NCBI RefSeq assembly: GCF_014931215.1
Contig: NZ_CP063089.1
Span: 1,178,001 to 1,242,000 of the forward strand
Direction of reading: 5' to 3'
Origin: Campylobacter sp. 2014D-0216
GTDB taxonomy: Bacteria; Campylobacterota; Campylobacteria; Campylobacterales; Campylobacteraceae
DNA length: 64,000 nucleotides
A model generated the notes under the pieces. The model was given only the letters and a program-made list of their open reading frames with translations. It was not told the origin of the DNA and made no database searches. The position numbers and the translations under genes are program-made. This document shows, in pieces, positions 29,074 through 38,392 of the stretch. Every line of letters begins with the position of its first letter. Position 1 is the first letter of the stretch.

Positions 29074-30188
29074 CACTCACCCTTTAAATTTTCACAAACA
29101 TTGATTTTTAAAGCTTTTTTTAACGGTAAAAAACTCGCAAAAAATGCAAATATCAAAGAAACAAGCACTGCAAAAAACACCGAAAGAAGTCTAAAATCTA
29201 TACTTGCATTAAAAATCAAATACCCAAAAATATTAGCTAAAAAATACCCACAAAAAGCACCAAGTAAACTTGCGCTTAAACTCAAAATAAACACCTCAGC
29301 CCCAAAAAGCTTGATAATCTCTTTATGTTTAGCTCCTAATGCAAGGTGCAAAGCTATTTCTTTTTTTCTTGAAAAAATTACCGCACTAAGAGTGGTGTTT
29401 ACACTCAAAGAACTAATCAGTAAAATCGTTAAGCTAATCAAAGCCATCAAAGCTTTAATCTTTTCCAAAATAACACCCTCGCTAATAGACACCGAAGCAA
29501 TCACTTTTGCTTCTATATTGCCCTTGCTAAGTTCTTTTGCTTTTTGATCTAAACTTTCATAATCACCTAGTAAAATAGCCTGAGCATAATTAACTACTTC
29601 TTTATCAGCTAACTCTTGGGCTTTTTTCAAAGAGATGATCAAAACACCATCTTGCTCATCGTTACTTCTTAAAATAGCTTTGATTTTAACTTTGGCTATT
29701 TTAGAAATGCTTGGATTGTAAATTTGCAATTCTTGTCCTATTTTAAGTTCAAGTTGCTTTGCTAAATCTGCTCCCACAAAAGCACTATCTTCGCTAAAAT
29801 CACTTAAAGAAAAGCTACCCTGCAAAACCTCCATAAAAGGCTTGGTAAGCTTTAAATTGGCAAAATCAACTCCAACTACTACCGCACTAGAGCTTTCAAG
29901 ATTGTAAAAACCGTATAAAAATGGGGTTAAAGCTTTTGCTTTTAAATTTTCTTTAGCTTGATTAAAATCTTGCATACTTAAAAACTCATCATCTTTGGGT
30001 GTGATAATAAAATTCGCACCATAGGCTTTTAATTCTTTAGATAATTTAGTATCGATATCAAAATAAATATTAAAAAACGAAGCACTTACCATGGCACCCA
30101 TAAACACTGCTATAAAAATAACACAAACTCTTTTGTAAGAAAAAATAAGAGATTTAAAAACCTCTTGTATAAAAAAATTACTTCCCAT
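29073..30188 (-). CDS. FtsX-like ABC permease of P19 operon (second)
   Basis: A 371-aa MacB/FtsX-type permease: a first membrane helix near residues 16-36, a long extracytoplasmic domain, then three C-terminal helices (from about residue 245). SRKKEIALHLALGAKHKEI is the family's coupling-helix motif. It overlaps the first permease by 11 bp; the two likely form a heterodimer with the ATPase. Confidence 0.9.
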   Translation of the reverse strand: MGSNFFIQEVFKSLIFSYKRVCVIFIAVFMGAMVSASFFNIYFDIDTKLSKELKAYGANFIITPKDDEFLSMQDFNQAKENLKAKALTPFLYGFYNLESSSAVVVGVDFANLKLTKPFMEVLQGSFSLSDFSEDSAFVGADLAKQLELKIGQELQIYNPSISKIAKVKIKAILRSNDEQDGVLIISLKKAQELADKEVVNYAQAILLGDYESLDQKAKELSKGNIEAKVIASVSISEGVILEKIKALMALISLTILLISSLSVNTTLSAVIFSRKKEIALHLALGAKHKEIIKLFGAEVFILSLSASLLGAFCGYFLANIFGYLIFNASIDFRLLSVFFAVLVSLIFAFFASFLPLKKALKINVCENLKGE

Positions 30189-31470
30189 ATAAAACCTCTG
30201 AAGTAGAAAGTTTAGAAATGCCCTTAATCGAGAACAAGCACCCTAAAAATACTATAAGCACTGCAAAAAATAAACAAATCGGCAAGATGATCCAAGAAAG
30301 CGCAATGGTATGATCAAATATACTCAAAGCGATAATCTCTGACATAGCTATACCAAAAGCAAAACCCAAAACGGCTCCAACCAAAGCCACTACAACCCCT
30401 TCTAATGCAAAAATCATATAAATTTGTAAAGTACTTGCACCCAAAGCTTTTAAAAGCCCTATTTCGCTTCTTCTTCTAAAAATATCCGCACTCATTAAAG
30501 AAGAAATAGCTATAGAAGCCACAACTAGACATATAATACTAACCACAGCCATTAGAGATTGAATTTTTGATACTATTAAGCTTTCTGCATCCGAAATCGC
30601 ACTTACAACTTTTGTGCTAGCGCCTTTGAAATCTTCTGCAATTTGATAAGCGATTGAACTTACATAAGCAGTGCAATACCACTGATCATATTCAAGTTGA
30701 TCAAGACTATCTACATCACGTCTTGCTTTTTGTGCTAAATCATTTTCAGGTATAGTTAGCGCTGAAACTTCTGCTTTAGCAAACAAACCTTCTTTTTTGG
30801 AAAGTTTTTGTGCCAAAAGCAAAGAAGTGATAAGCTTATTCGAAAAAGCCTGAGTTAAGTCCACTATACCGACAATTTTTACTTTAAAATTTTGGTCATT
30901 TTGTATGATTTGAATTTCATCATTAATTTTTAAATGATATTTTTGTGCCAAGTCTTTTCCCAGCATTGCTTCATCTAAGCTATCATCTTTTGGGTAGTTT
31001 CCTTCTATCTTGCTATATTTATAAAGCTCTTTAATCCCTGCATAAAAATCATCGTCATCTTGGACTTTTATGGCTTTATCAAAATACGTCCCTACTAAGG
31101 CTATATTTTCATAACTTGCGCTTGGAGTTTGAATTTTTACCTGTGTATCTAAAAATGGTGCAAAGGCGTTGATATTGTTTCTCCAAAAAATTTCTTTAAT
31201 AGTATGAAGCTTGTTTTCTTCTAAAAAATTTTGATTTTTTAAAGGTTCGTAGATTTTATTACCTACTTCCACGCTCAAACTCGCACCTTTAGGTAAAACC
31301 AAGATGTTTGATCCATAACTTCTTAGTTCTTTTGTAATCTCATTGCCTATACCTAAAGTAAGATTTAACATTGTAGCCATAAGCAAAGTAGCTAAAAAAA
31401 TCGTTAGCAAGGCCAAGGATTTTTGAATTTTATTTTGAAAAATGGAATTTTTTACGATCTTAACTTGCAT
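30178..31470 (-). CDS. FtsX-like ABC permease of P19 operon (first)
   Basis: A 430-aa permease with an N-terminal helix (residues 16-35), an extracytoplasmic domain of about 260 residues and three C-terminal helices. FRRRSEIGLLKALGAS is the FtsX/MacB coupling motif. It overlaps the upstream DUF2318-type gene by 11 bp. Confidence 0.9.
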   Translation of the reverse strand: MQVKIVKNSIFQNKIQKSLALLTIFLATLLMATMLNLTLGIGNEITKELRSYGSNILVLPKGASLSVEVGNKIYEPLKNQNFLEENKLHTIKEIFWRNNINAFAPFLDTQVKIQTPSASYENIALVGTYFDKAIKVQDDDDFYAGIKELYKYSKIEGNYPKDDSLDEAMLGKDLAQKYHLKINDEIQIIQNDQNFKVKIVGIVDLTQAFSNKLITSLLLAQKLSKKEGLFAKAEVSALTIPENDLAQKARRDVDSLDQLEYDQWYCTAYVSSIAYQIAEDFKGASTKVVSAISDAESLIVSKIQSLMAVVSIICLVVASIAISSLMSADIFRRRSEIGLLKALGASTLQIYMIFALEGVVVALVGAVLGFAFGIAMSEIIALSIFDHTIALSWIILPICLFFAVLIVFLGCLFSIKGISKLSTSEVLYGK

Positions 31471-32881
31471 AGTTGTTTCCTAATAAATTATGAATTCTAT
31501 ATTTTGAAGTTTTATTGGTATCAATGTATTTTAAAGGATCGTTTTTAAATTCTTCGTAGTTTTTTTCATTTGCAAAGAAATATGTTCTTCCTTTATATAC
31601 ATAAGACCTTGGTGCTTTAAGGTTGATAAGTTCTGTATGATCGATAGGATCATAAACTTTCTTTTCTACCACTTGAGTAAAGAAATTTACACCATCTAAA
31701 ATTTCTGAAAAAGGTATGATGACTTTACCATTTTCAAATTTATATTTCATTGGGATAGGATTACATCCGCCTGCTTTACCCACACTTGGCAGGAAAATTC
31801 TCACATTACACGAAATACAAATTAACTCTCCACCTCTTTTAACATAACCCATATCACCACATATACTGCAAGCATCAAAAACCGCTACCGGAGAATCTTT
31901 GTCCTCTCTTTTATTAATCAAGAAAAATCTTACCACTTTCCCCTCATCGCTAATATAAGCAAAACGGTGCAAGTTGTTGTCCCTTAAGATCGCTACATCA
32001 AAAACAAATTCATCATTTTCATTTGGTTCTACATAGGTTGGCTCATCTATGGTGATTGGCTTGGAAGCATGCAAGTCATAAAAAAGACAAATACAAAGGC
32101 TTAAAACCATGGCACTAAAAACACTTGCACTAAAGCTAGTTATGGTTGAATTTTTAGCGTAATTTTTTCTAAATTCTATATCAAAATCTTTTCTTTTAAT
32201 ATTCTCACTTACTCTTTGTTTAAGCGCTAAAATAATACTCCATCCTAAAAAGAAAAACCACACATAAGGATAAAATTTAACATAATACACGCTTTTTGCC
32301 ACATAGCTTAAGTACAAGCTTTCGGTTTCTATCACACCTTCTCTCATAAGATGTAATACAATTTGTGCCAAAGCTTCATTTAGATAAAAAATCACAATAA
32401 CACATAAAAGTATATTTAAAAATTTAAATTTAAATTCTCTTAGCCATCTTATATAAAGGTAAACTCCAAGACATATCACAAAAGCAAGCAAAATAAATCC
32501 AAAAGAACTAATCGCTAAAGAATCTAAAAAATTAGTGCTTAATATAGGAAAATCCACCGAAACATGCAAATACTTCACACCAAAAGCAAAGGATAGTAAA
32601 AACACCAATACGCTTTGAATTTTTTCTTTTATGATGTTATTTTGCATATAAACTAAAACAAGTAACACTAAAAATACGAAAACAAACAAGATGTTATTGA
32701 AAAAAAACAATAGATCGTATTGAAGTGTCTTAGAACTAATAAAAAAAGCAAAATAAGAAAAAACAAAACCCACAAAAGCAAGTTTAAACACAAAAGAATT
32801 TTTTAGATTGTAAAAAAATAAAGCACTCAAAAGTGCATAGGAGAAGAAAACTCCAAAAAAATGTACAAAATAAATCGACAT
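31460..32881 (-). CDS. Polytopic membrane protein with C-terminal DUF2318-like cysteine domain
   Basis: A 473-aa protein with about nine membrane segments in the first 285 residues, then a soluble domain. That domain holds DACSICGDMGY and ICISCNVRIF (two CxxC pairs) followed by GGCNPIP, the arrangement of DUF2318 proteins found with FTR1/P19-type iron systems. It may pass electrons or bind metal in the periplasm; the adjacent thioredoxin-fold lipoproteins could keep its cysteines reduced. It corresponds to Cj1660 (from memory). Function inferred from context. Confidence 0.82.
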   Translation of the reverse strand: MSIYFVHFFGVFFSYALLSALFFYNLKNSFVFKLAFVGFVFSYFAFFISSKTLQYDLLFFFNNILFVFVFLVLLVLVYMQNNIIKEKIQSVLVFLLSFAFGVKYLHVSVDFPILSTNFLDSLAISSFGFILLAFVICLGVYLYIRWLREFKFKFLNILLCVIVIFYLNEALAQIVLHLMREGVIETESLYLSYVAKSVYYVKFYPYVWFFFLGWSIILALKQRVSENIKRKDFDIEFRKNYAKNSTITSFSASVFSAMVLSLCICLFYDLHASKPITIDEPTYVEPNENDEFVFDVAILRDNNLHRFAYISDEGKVVRFFLINKREDKDSPVAVFDACSICGDMGYVKRGGELICISCNVRIFLPSVGKAGGCNPIPMKYKFENGKVIIPFSEILDGVNFFTQVVEKKVYDPIDHTELINLKAPRSYVYKGRTYFFANEKNYEEFKNDPLKYIDTNKTSKYRIHNLLGNNYAS

Positions 32882-32934
32882 AGGCTCTTCTTTTGATAGA
32901 ATTTATTTATAAAATCAATAATTTCATAAATAAA

Positions 32935-32952
32935 CCCTAGCAAAAGCTAGGG
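32935..32952 (-). terminator. Hairpin between p19 and the downstream operon genes
   Basis: CCCTAGC pairs with GCTAGGG around AAAA; on the minus strand it lies 5 bases after the p19 stop and is followed by TTTATTTATG. It could act as a partial terminator or mRNA-end stabiliser, allowing much more P19 than the membrane components. It is the only hairpin of this kind in the operon. Confidence 0.7.
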
Positions 32953-32957
32953 AAAAA

Positions 32958-33479
32958 TCACTTTGGTTTACCTGTGTATTTGAAGTTATATTTAACTGAA
33001 AATGGCTCAAACCATTTACCAACACCTGTTTCTTTATCAACATGGCGTCCAAAACCTTGTTTTTCTGGATTTTCAATCAAAAATACCAACTCATAATTTC
33101 CTATACCTGTATCCATTTTAATGTTAGCACCATAGTGAGGGCCATCATCTGCTACCATAGGCATAAGCGTTCCTGTTTTTACTTTACCATTGTCAAGGTT
33201 AGTAAGTTTGTATGCAACAGATAAATAAGGGATCCAAAATCCTTCCGGAAAACCGTTTTTATTGCCTTTTAATGCATGGATGTCTGCTTCAAGGTGGATA
33301 TCTGCCAAACTTGCTGCAAGATCAATTCCTCTTGGTTCCATTTCGATTGGTTGTAAATAAACCGCTGCAATCTCCATGCCATTTAACTCATATGGATCAC
33401 CAATTGGCACCTCTGCTGCGAAAACAGAGCTAGCTAAAATGCTCGCTGCTGCACCTAAACTTAATAAAGTTTTTTTCAT
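32958..33479 (-). CDS. p19: Periplasmic iron-uptake protein P19
   Basis: A 173-aa periplasmic protein; signal peptide with cleavage after SVFA (residue 21). P19 (Pfam iron_transport family) is a dimeric copper- and iron-binding partner of the FTR1-type permease. Likely metal ligands are His62 and Glu64 in ADIHLEAD, Met108, His115 in DDGPHYG and His146 in GFGRHVD. ATG 33479 overlaps the permease gene stop as ATGA. A hairpin follows. Confidence 0.96.
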   Translation of the reverse strand: MKKTLLSLGAAASILASSVFAAEVPIGDPYELNGMEIAAVYLQPIEMEPRGIDLAASLADIHLEADIHALKGNKNGFPEGFWIPYLSVAYKLTNLDNGKVKTGTLMPMVADDGPHYGANIKMDTGIGNYELVFLIENPEKQGFGRHVDKETGVGKWFEPFSVKYNFKYTGKPK

Positions 33480-35551
33480 ATTTTCCCCTTTTTATTTGAA
33501 ATTTGCTTTGTTATAAAAATACCCATAACGAGTAAGATTAAAACCATAAACTGTGGTATGATGCTCTCATAGTAAGGATAAATTCCAAGCCATAAAATTC
33601 CTTCAAAATCAAAAGGAAGTAAGCTTGGGGTGATAACCTTAGCTTCTATAAGTTCACCGATGCCTTTGCCCGTAAAGACAAAAACCATATAAAATATAAT
33701 ATATGAAGTAATATAGAAAAATTGTTTTACTGGTATTTTTAACGCACCAGCTTTTAATAAATAATAAAGTATGACAAGTATAACTAAACCGCTACCTAAA
33801 CCTATAAATATAAAACTATAATCTATGCTTGTTTTTGCATCAAACAACAATGCTTGATAAAAAAGAATAGTTTCAGCACCTTCTCTGTATACAGCTAAAA
33901 ACACACTAAACCATAGTGTTTTTGCTGAATTATTCGAGATGGCTTCCACTGCTTGGGTTTTAACATAGTTTGCCCATTTTTTATTTTGTGCATTTGATAA
34001 AAGCCAAAAACCAACATAAAAAAGCAACGCCACTGCAACAAGCATGGTGATACCTTCTAGCAATTCTCTACTTTGTCCAGCTTGTTCTTTGAAAATCCAT
34101 GATATAAAAAATGCTGTCACAAAACTTAAAAACACTCCGCTCCAAAGTGCTGAATACACTATACTTAAACGCTTTTTATTGCCACTTTGAACTAGATAAG
34201 AAACAATGGCCACGATGATAATTAAAGCTTCCAAGCCTTCTCTTAAGATAATACCCAAAGCCCATATAAACAACGACATAGGCGATGATTCTTGAATTTT
34301 ATCTAATGATCCTTCTATCAACGCACTTAATTCATCAAAATTTTGTTTTAATTCTTCCTTAGAAGCACTCGCTTTAATCAAAGCAACGCCTTTTGAAAAA
34401 TAACTTTCTATTTTTAATTTTAAAGCGCTATCGATCGCACCAATTTTGCTTTCCATACCACTTGCTTCAAAAATATCCAAATACACATTTTGTAAAGCAT
34501 CTATGCTATTTAAGCTAAATCCTTCATAATTTTGCAAGATATTATTGAGTGCTATTTTGATATCATCATGCACTTTGGTATAATTTTTCGTACTAACACT
34601 ACTATCATCAAAACCTTTTACTTGAAGTAAAGCTAATTCTTCTTTAGGAAGATCCAAAAAGGCTTCATAAAGTAAATCTGATATAGTTGAAATTTCATCT
34701 CTTATGGTTTTTTCGTTTAAGGTATTAGCATTGATTTGTCTAATGATCGTTCGAAGTTTGGTTTGAATTTTTTTATCAATACCTGCTTTGGTGTATCTTG
34801 CGACCAAAACCTCAACTTTAGAATTTCTATAATCATCAAACAAAGCAGATTGGATCAAGTCTTTAGCTTTTTGATTATCTTTGTTGATAAAAGCTAATGC
34901 AGCCTGATCCAATTTAGAAATCATCGAATCCATCAAAAATTGCAATCTTGCATCCATAGCAGAAGCTTCTTGCAATGCTAATAAAGTATCATCATTAGCA
35001 TTTTGTTCTTGAGAATTTGTACTACTTGCTTGCGAACTTTGTGTAGCTTGACCTTCAACCTTCTCTCCAAGCAATGCAGCAAACATCGCTTCTGCTTGCG
35101 CTTGGCGTGCTTTTTCTGCTTTTAAAGATGAATCCTCAGCTGCTTTTTTGTCATAATTTACATCGCTTGCTTCGGCTTTAAGTTGAAAACCCTTCTCTAA
35201 AATAGGCACAACTTCATCTAAGTCAAAATACAAACTACTAATTAATGCTTCAATCTTAGAAAAATCTTCTTTATCTTTATACATTTTTCTTAAGTTGACA
35301 AATTTACGCTCCATTACAATAACTTTTCTTCCAACATTACGTCCTATAGAACCCTCCATAGTTTCAAAATGCTGAAAGTAAGCATCTTCAGCTTTCTTTT
35401 TTGCTTCTAAATTTTTATTTTCTTTGTATAAAAGCACACTTTCATCTAAAATTTGCTTAATCGCCTGAGCTTCTTTTTGATAGTCAATTTCTCTAGCATA
35501 TACAATAGAACAAAATAAAAAAATCATCAATATACTTATTTTTTTAAACAC
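33476..35551 (-). CDS. FTR1-family iron permease with large periplasmic N-terminal domain
   Basis: A 691-aa protein. A signal peptide (residues 1-19) leads into a helical periplasmic domain of about 400 residues, with a Q/S/N-rich stretch near 168-186, then seven membrane helices. The two iron-permeation motifs REGLE (437-441) and REGAE (556-560) are intact. It takes up iron across the inner membrane with P19. The start is GTG at 35551 with GGAG about eight bases upstream. It heads the eight-gene P19 operon, with a Fur-box-like site at 35623-35640. Confidence 0.93.
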   Translation of the reverse strand: MFKKISILMIFLFCSIVYAREIDYQKEAQAIKQILDESVLLYKENKNLEAKKKAEDAYFQHFETMEGSIGRNVGRKVIVMERKFVNLRKMYKDKEDFSKIEALISSLYFDLDEVVPILEKGFQLKAEASDVNYDKKAAEDSSLKAEKARQAQAEAMFAALLGEKVEGQATQSSQASSTNSQEQNANDDTLLALQEASAMDARLQFLMDSMISKLDQAALAFINKDNQKAKDLIQSALFDDYRNSKVEVLVARYTKAGIDKKIQTKLRTIIRQINANTLNEKTIRDEISTISDLLYEAFLDLPKEELALLQVKGFDDSSVSTKNYTKVHDDIKIALNNILQNYEGFSLNSIDALQNVYLDIFEASGMESKIGAIDSALKLKIESYFSKGVALIKASASKEELKQNFDELSALIEGSLDKIQESSPMSLFIWALGIILREGLEALIIIVAIVSYLVQSGNKKRLSIVYSALWSGVFLSFVTAFFISWIFKEQAGQSRELLEGITMLVAVALLFYVGFWLLSNAQNKKWANYVKTQAVEAISNNSAKTLWFSVFLAVYREGAETILFYQALLFDAKTSIDYSFIFIGLGSGLVILVILYYLLKAGALKIPVKQFFYITSYIIFYMVFVFTGKGIGELIEAKVITPSLLPFDFEGILWLGIYPYYESIIPQFMVLILLVMGIFITKQISNKKGKI

Positions 35552-35595
35552 TATTTTACTCCGAATTGATATTCATTTTTAAAATCATAGTTAGA

Positions 35596-35640
35596 AGTAT
35601 AGTACCCCCTTTCTTAATTTTAGATAAACATTATCATTAT
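35596..35640 (-). promoter_or_regulatory. Putative Fur-regulated promoter of the P19 operon
   Basis: On minus, ATAATGATAATGTTTATC (35640-35623) resembles the Fur consensus of GATAAT-type repeats, and TATACT (35601-35596) could be the -10 about 45 bp before the GTG. The Fur site would cover the -35 region, so iron-loaded Fur should repress. A weaker AAATGATAATT sits near 35707-35717. Confidence 0.6.
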
Positions 35641-35858
35641 TTATTTCCTAGAGAAAAGATTAAATTTACTGCAAAAAAATGTTTTTATGTACAAAATAAA
35701 ATAAAAAATTATCATTTTAATCTTATTTATTTATTTTTTATTTATTTTTATCATAAAAACAACTTTTATACCTTAGTTTTTATTATTTTTATTTTCAAAA
35801 ATGATTTTAGAAATTTCTTATGGGAGTTTAGATGAGTTTGTGTGTGCAAAACTGCTTA

Positions 35859-35897
35859 GGGCTTATTTTGAAATAAAATACTATCTAAAATAAGCCC
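35859..35897. terminator. Inverted repeat downstream of the D-amino-acid transaminase-like gene
   Basis: GGGCTTATTTT (35859-35869) pairs with AAAATAAGCCC (35887-35897), an 11-bp stem with a 17-base loop, about 30 bases after the 35928 stop on minus. Probable terminator for that operon. Between it and the Fur site (35641-35858) the sequence is low-complexity A/T with no supportable gene; an 89-codon open frame there runs through the P19 promoter and lacks a ribosome site. Confidence 0.5.
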
Positions 35898-35927
35898 AGT
35901 CTAACAAAAAAAGAACTGATATAAATT

Positions 35928-36788
35928 TTATAACATTACTTCATTTTGAATTTTTTCAATATATTTTTCCCTTAGTTTTTGAGTATAAAATCCTACTTTA
36001 CCATCTTTTATGACTTTGCTATCTGCTTTCACAACACCTAAAATCAAAAAAGTAGCCGCAGAGATAAACACTTCATCTGCTTCATATACTTCTTTCATAT
36101 TAAAAGCTCTTTGTTCTATTTTAAGACCCAATTCTTTTGCAAATTTTAAAATATTTTTACGACGAATCCCTGGTAAGATTTCATTCGAAAAAGGCTTGGT
36201 GATCAAAGTGTCATTTTTAATAATAAAAGCTGAACTACTCGAAGCTTCAGTAACGAAAGAATTTTCCACCATAAACGCTTCAAAAGCTTTGGCTTTTACC
36301 GCTTCTTCTTTTGCAAGACACTGTGCTAATAAAGATATAGACTTAATATCTCTTCTTTTCCATCTTAAATCAACCGTAGAGATAATATTTACTCCATTTT
36401 TAGCTAATTCATGATCTAGCACTTTACTTTCAAAAGCAAAAGCCATGATAGTAGGCTCTAAACCTTTTAAAAGTGCAAAATTTCTACTACCAACCCCTCT
36501 AGTAACTTGCATATAAACTCCACCTTCTTGAAGCAAATTGCTTGTTATTAGTTGTGTTAAAATGGCTTCAAATTCTTCTTTTGTATAAGGTATTTTAAGA
36601 TCAATTTGCGCCAAACTACGTTCAAAACGCTCCCAAAATTCTTCCTTATCTGCTATTTTTGCATTTACTACAGGAACCACCTCATAAATTCCATCTCCAA
36701 AGATAAAACCCCGATCAAAAATGCTGACCTTGGCTTCATTAGCCTTTAAAAACTCGCCATTTAAAAAAACAATCTCTTTTTCTTGCAT
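35928..36788 (-). CDS. Aminotransferase class IV, D-amino-acid transaminase-like
   Basis: A 286-aa PLP enzyme of fold type IV. The PLP lysine is Lys149 in RRDIKSISLL, a context typical of D-alanine aminotransferase; FDRGFIFGDGIYEV and VTEASSSSAF are family motifs. It could interconvert D-alanine and D-glutamate for peptidoglycan; branched-chain aminotransferase or aminodeoxychorismate lyase are alternatives, made less likely by DIKS. It follows the glycosyltransferase-like gene by 11 bp. Confidence 0.83.
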   Translation of the reverse strand: MQEKEIVFLNGEFLKANEAKVSIFDRGFIFGDGIYEVVPVVNAKIADKEEFWERFERSLAQIDLKIPYTKEEFEAILTQLITSNLLQEGGVYMQVTRGVGSRNFALLKGLEPTIMAFAFESKVLDHELAKNGVNIISTVDLRWKRRDIKSISLLAQCLAKEEAVKAKAFEAFMVENSFVTEASSSSAFIIKNDTLITKPFSNEILPGIRRKNILKFAKELGLKIEQRAFNMKEVYEADEVFISAATFLILGVVKADSKVIKDGKVGFYTQKLREKYIEKIQNEVML

Positions 36789-36799
36789 CAGTTCTCCTT

Positions 36800-37777
36800 T
36801 TAGTCAAATAAATCCACAATAGCCTGTGGCAAAGTGATTTGATTTGAGTAATAAAAATATTTCGCCAAAACCAAAATGCCTATATAAAATTCTAATTTCT
36901 CATCTAAAAATTGCTCTACGTAAGCATGGGCATTTTGTATGATTTCTTTTGCTTGATTTGGATAACTTAGATAATAATCCATCAAAGCCTCTACATTTTC
37001 ATAATCATCATCAATTAAGGCAAAATGTTCATTTGGAACCAATCTACCTTCCATAAACCATGTTTCATAGCGCATTTTTGGTGCTAAGACCAAGGAATTA
37101 GTTTTCATAGCCCATTTTAGATTACTAGCTACATCATTACCCTCCAAAGAAAGTAAAAATTTAAATTGGGTTTGATAAGACCTGCTGATTTTAAAGTTTA
37201 AATTTTTTATCCACTTTTCTGCATGAATTTTTCTATCCCCAACGTGAGCAATATCACAACGATCGTGATTGAAGTACTTTTCAAAAAAACGAATACGATG
37301 TGGTTGATAGATCGCACCTCTGAAAAAAAGAAGATCTTTTTTATCTTCAAAAACATACTGATCTTGTATAAAATCAAAATGTCTATTTTTATCTAATTTT
37401 AAGATGATATTATTACAACCTTCTTTAATAGGTCTTGATTTAGCTATGCTTGGATATTTAAGGTTATAACTAATATCACCAAAACCTTTAATCCACAACA
37501 AATCATCATCATAATACTTACTAATCGCATAAGCATCATAAGCATAAGAAGTTTTTTTAAAAGGTAATTTGCCTATTTTTTCATAGCAATCTAAACTTTT
37601 TATATCAAAAAAATCATTTTGTAAATTATAATAATTCACACGGCTGATAATATGATCTAAATGTTTTGATTTTAATATTTCATTGAAAACATTGCTAAGC
37701 TGATTTTGATAAATTCTTCTAGGTATAAAACTTTTAGCAATACCCTTAACATTCATCATCAATCTAGAATCTGCCAT
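36800..37777 (-). CDS. Glycosyltransferase family 90-like protein (CAP10/LpsA type)
   Basis: A 325-aa protein whose C-terminal half carries the LpsA/CAP10 pattern: FFRGAIY, SLEGNDVASNLKWAMKTNS and ETWFMEGRLVPNEHF. Bacterial members add sugars to lipooligosaccharide or related glycans. No signal peptide or membrane segment is seen, so it would act on the cytoplasmic side. First gene of a pair with the class IV aminotransferase. Acceptor unknown. Confidence 0.78.
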   Translation of the reverse strand: MADSRLMMNVKGIAKSFIPRRIYQNQLSNVFNEILKSKHLDHIISRVNYYNLQNDFFDIKSLDCYEKIGKLPFKKTSYAYDAYAISKYYDDDLLWIKGFGDISYNLKYPSIAKSRPIKEGCNNIILKLDKNRHFDFIQDQYVFEDKKDLLFFRGAIYQPHRIRFFEKYFNHDRCDIAHVGDRKIHAEKWIKNLNFKISRSYQTQFKFLLSLEGNDVASNLKWAMKTNSLVLAPKMRYETWFMEGRLVPNEHFALIDDDYENVEALMDYYLSYPNQAKEIIQNAHAYVEQFLDEKLEFYIGILVLAKYFYYSNQITLPQAIVDLFD

Positions 37778-37900
37778 TTTACTCTTTCATTACAAAATAA
37801 GATAAATTTTAACACAAGATTTCATTTACAAGACTTAAAATTTAGTTTATTTAAAAACAAAAATGTTAAAATCACAAAAATATCAAAAATAGGTAAAACA

Positions 37901-38392
37901 ATGAAAATTCAAGAATTTATTTTAAAATTTATTTTTAAAGTTTCAAACCAACCAGTCAATCTAAAAGACCTGCTTGAAGCTAATGCTTTATTAAATGAAG
38001 GTATGATGGTCGATCCAGCAAAGTTAAATTTTAAATTTAGGGTTTTTAATTCTTACCTTATTTATACTCTTTTTTGTATTGCGATTTTAGTACCTATGTT
38101 GATCATTACACATTATTTTTTAACTATTATTGATTTTCATATTAGTATTTTAAGTGCTGTTTTAGTGACTGCATGTATTTTTATAGGTTATGATATTTTT
38201 AAAATTTATACAAGAAAAATCATCAGTAAAAGATTATTAAAAAAAGCATGGGCTTTGCATTTTCCGTATTTTGCATATGAAAAATATTCCAAAATAGCGG
38301 AAAATATTTACAATCAAGCCATCAAGGAAGAAATTCCAAAAAATCAACTCGAACAATACGTTTTAGAAAAAATCATTCAAACGCAAAACTAA
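37901..38392 (+). CDS. Conserved two-helix membrane protein
   Basis: A 163-aa protein from ATG 37901 (AGG nearby). It has two hydrophobic segments at about residues 47-70 and 75-97 between basic soluble ends. A longer in-frame reading from 37706 lies over the divergent glycosyltransferase start and is rejected. It sits beside the FtsL-like/rsmH genes, as Cj0691 does in C. jejuni (from memory). Its end overlaps the convergent gene by 4 bp. Function unknown. Confidence 0.7.
   Translation: MKIQEFILKFIFKVSNQPVNLKDLLEANALLNEGMMVDPAKLNFKFRVFNSYLIYTLFCIAILVPMLIITHYFLTIIDFHISILSAVLVTACIFIGYDIFKIYTRKIISKRLLKKAWALHFPYFAYEKYSKIAENIYNQAIKEEIPKNQLEQYVLEKIIQTQN

Noticed and set aside
35566-35835. 89-codon plus-strand open frame in the P19 upstream region
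   Set aside because: No ribosome site, very A/T-rich low-complexity protein (many F, I, K, N), and it runs through the Fur site and P19 promoter. Better explained as non-coding.
35840-35880. Short frame ATGAGTTTGTGTG with GGAG upstream, about 14 codons
   Set aside because: Too short and ends inside a hairpin; no similarity I recognise.
37706-37900. Upstream extension of the 37901 membrane protein
   Set aside because: The extra 65 residues overlap the start of the divergent glycosyltransferase-like gene and lack a ribosome site; ATG 37901 fits the membrane-protein pattern better.
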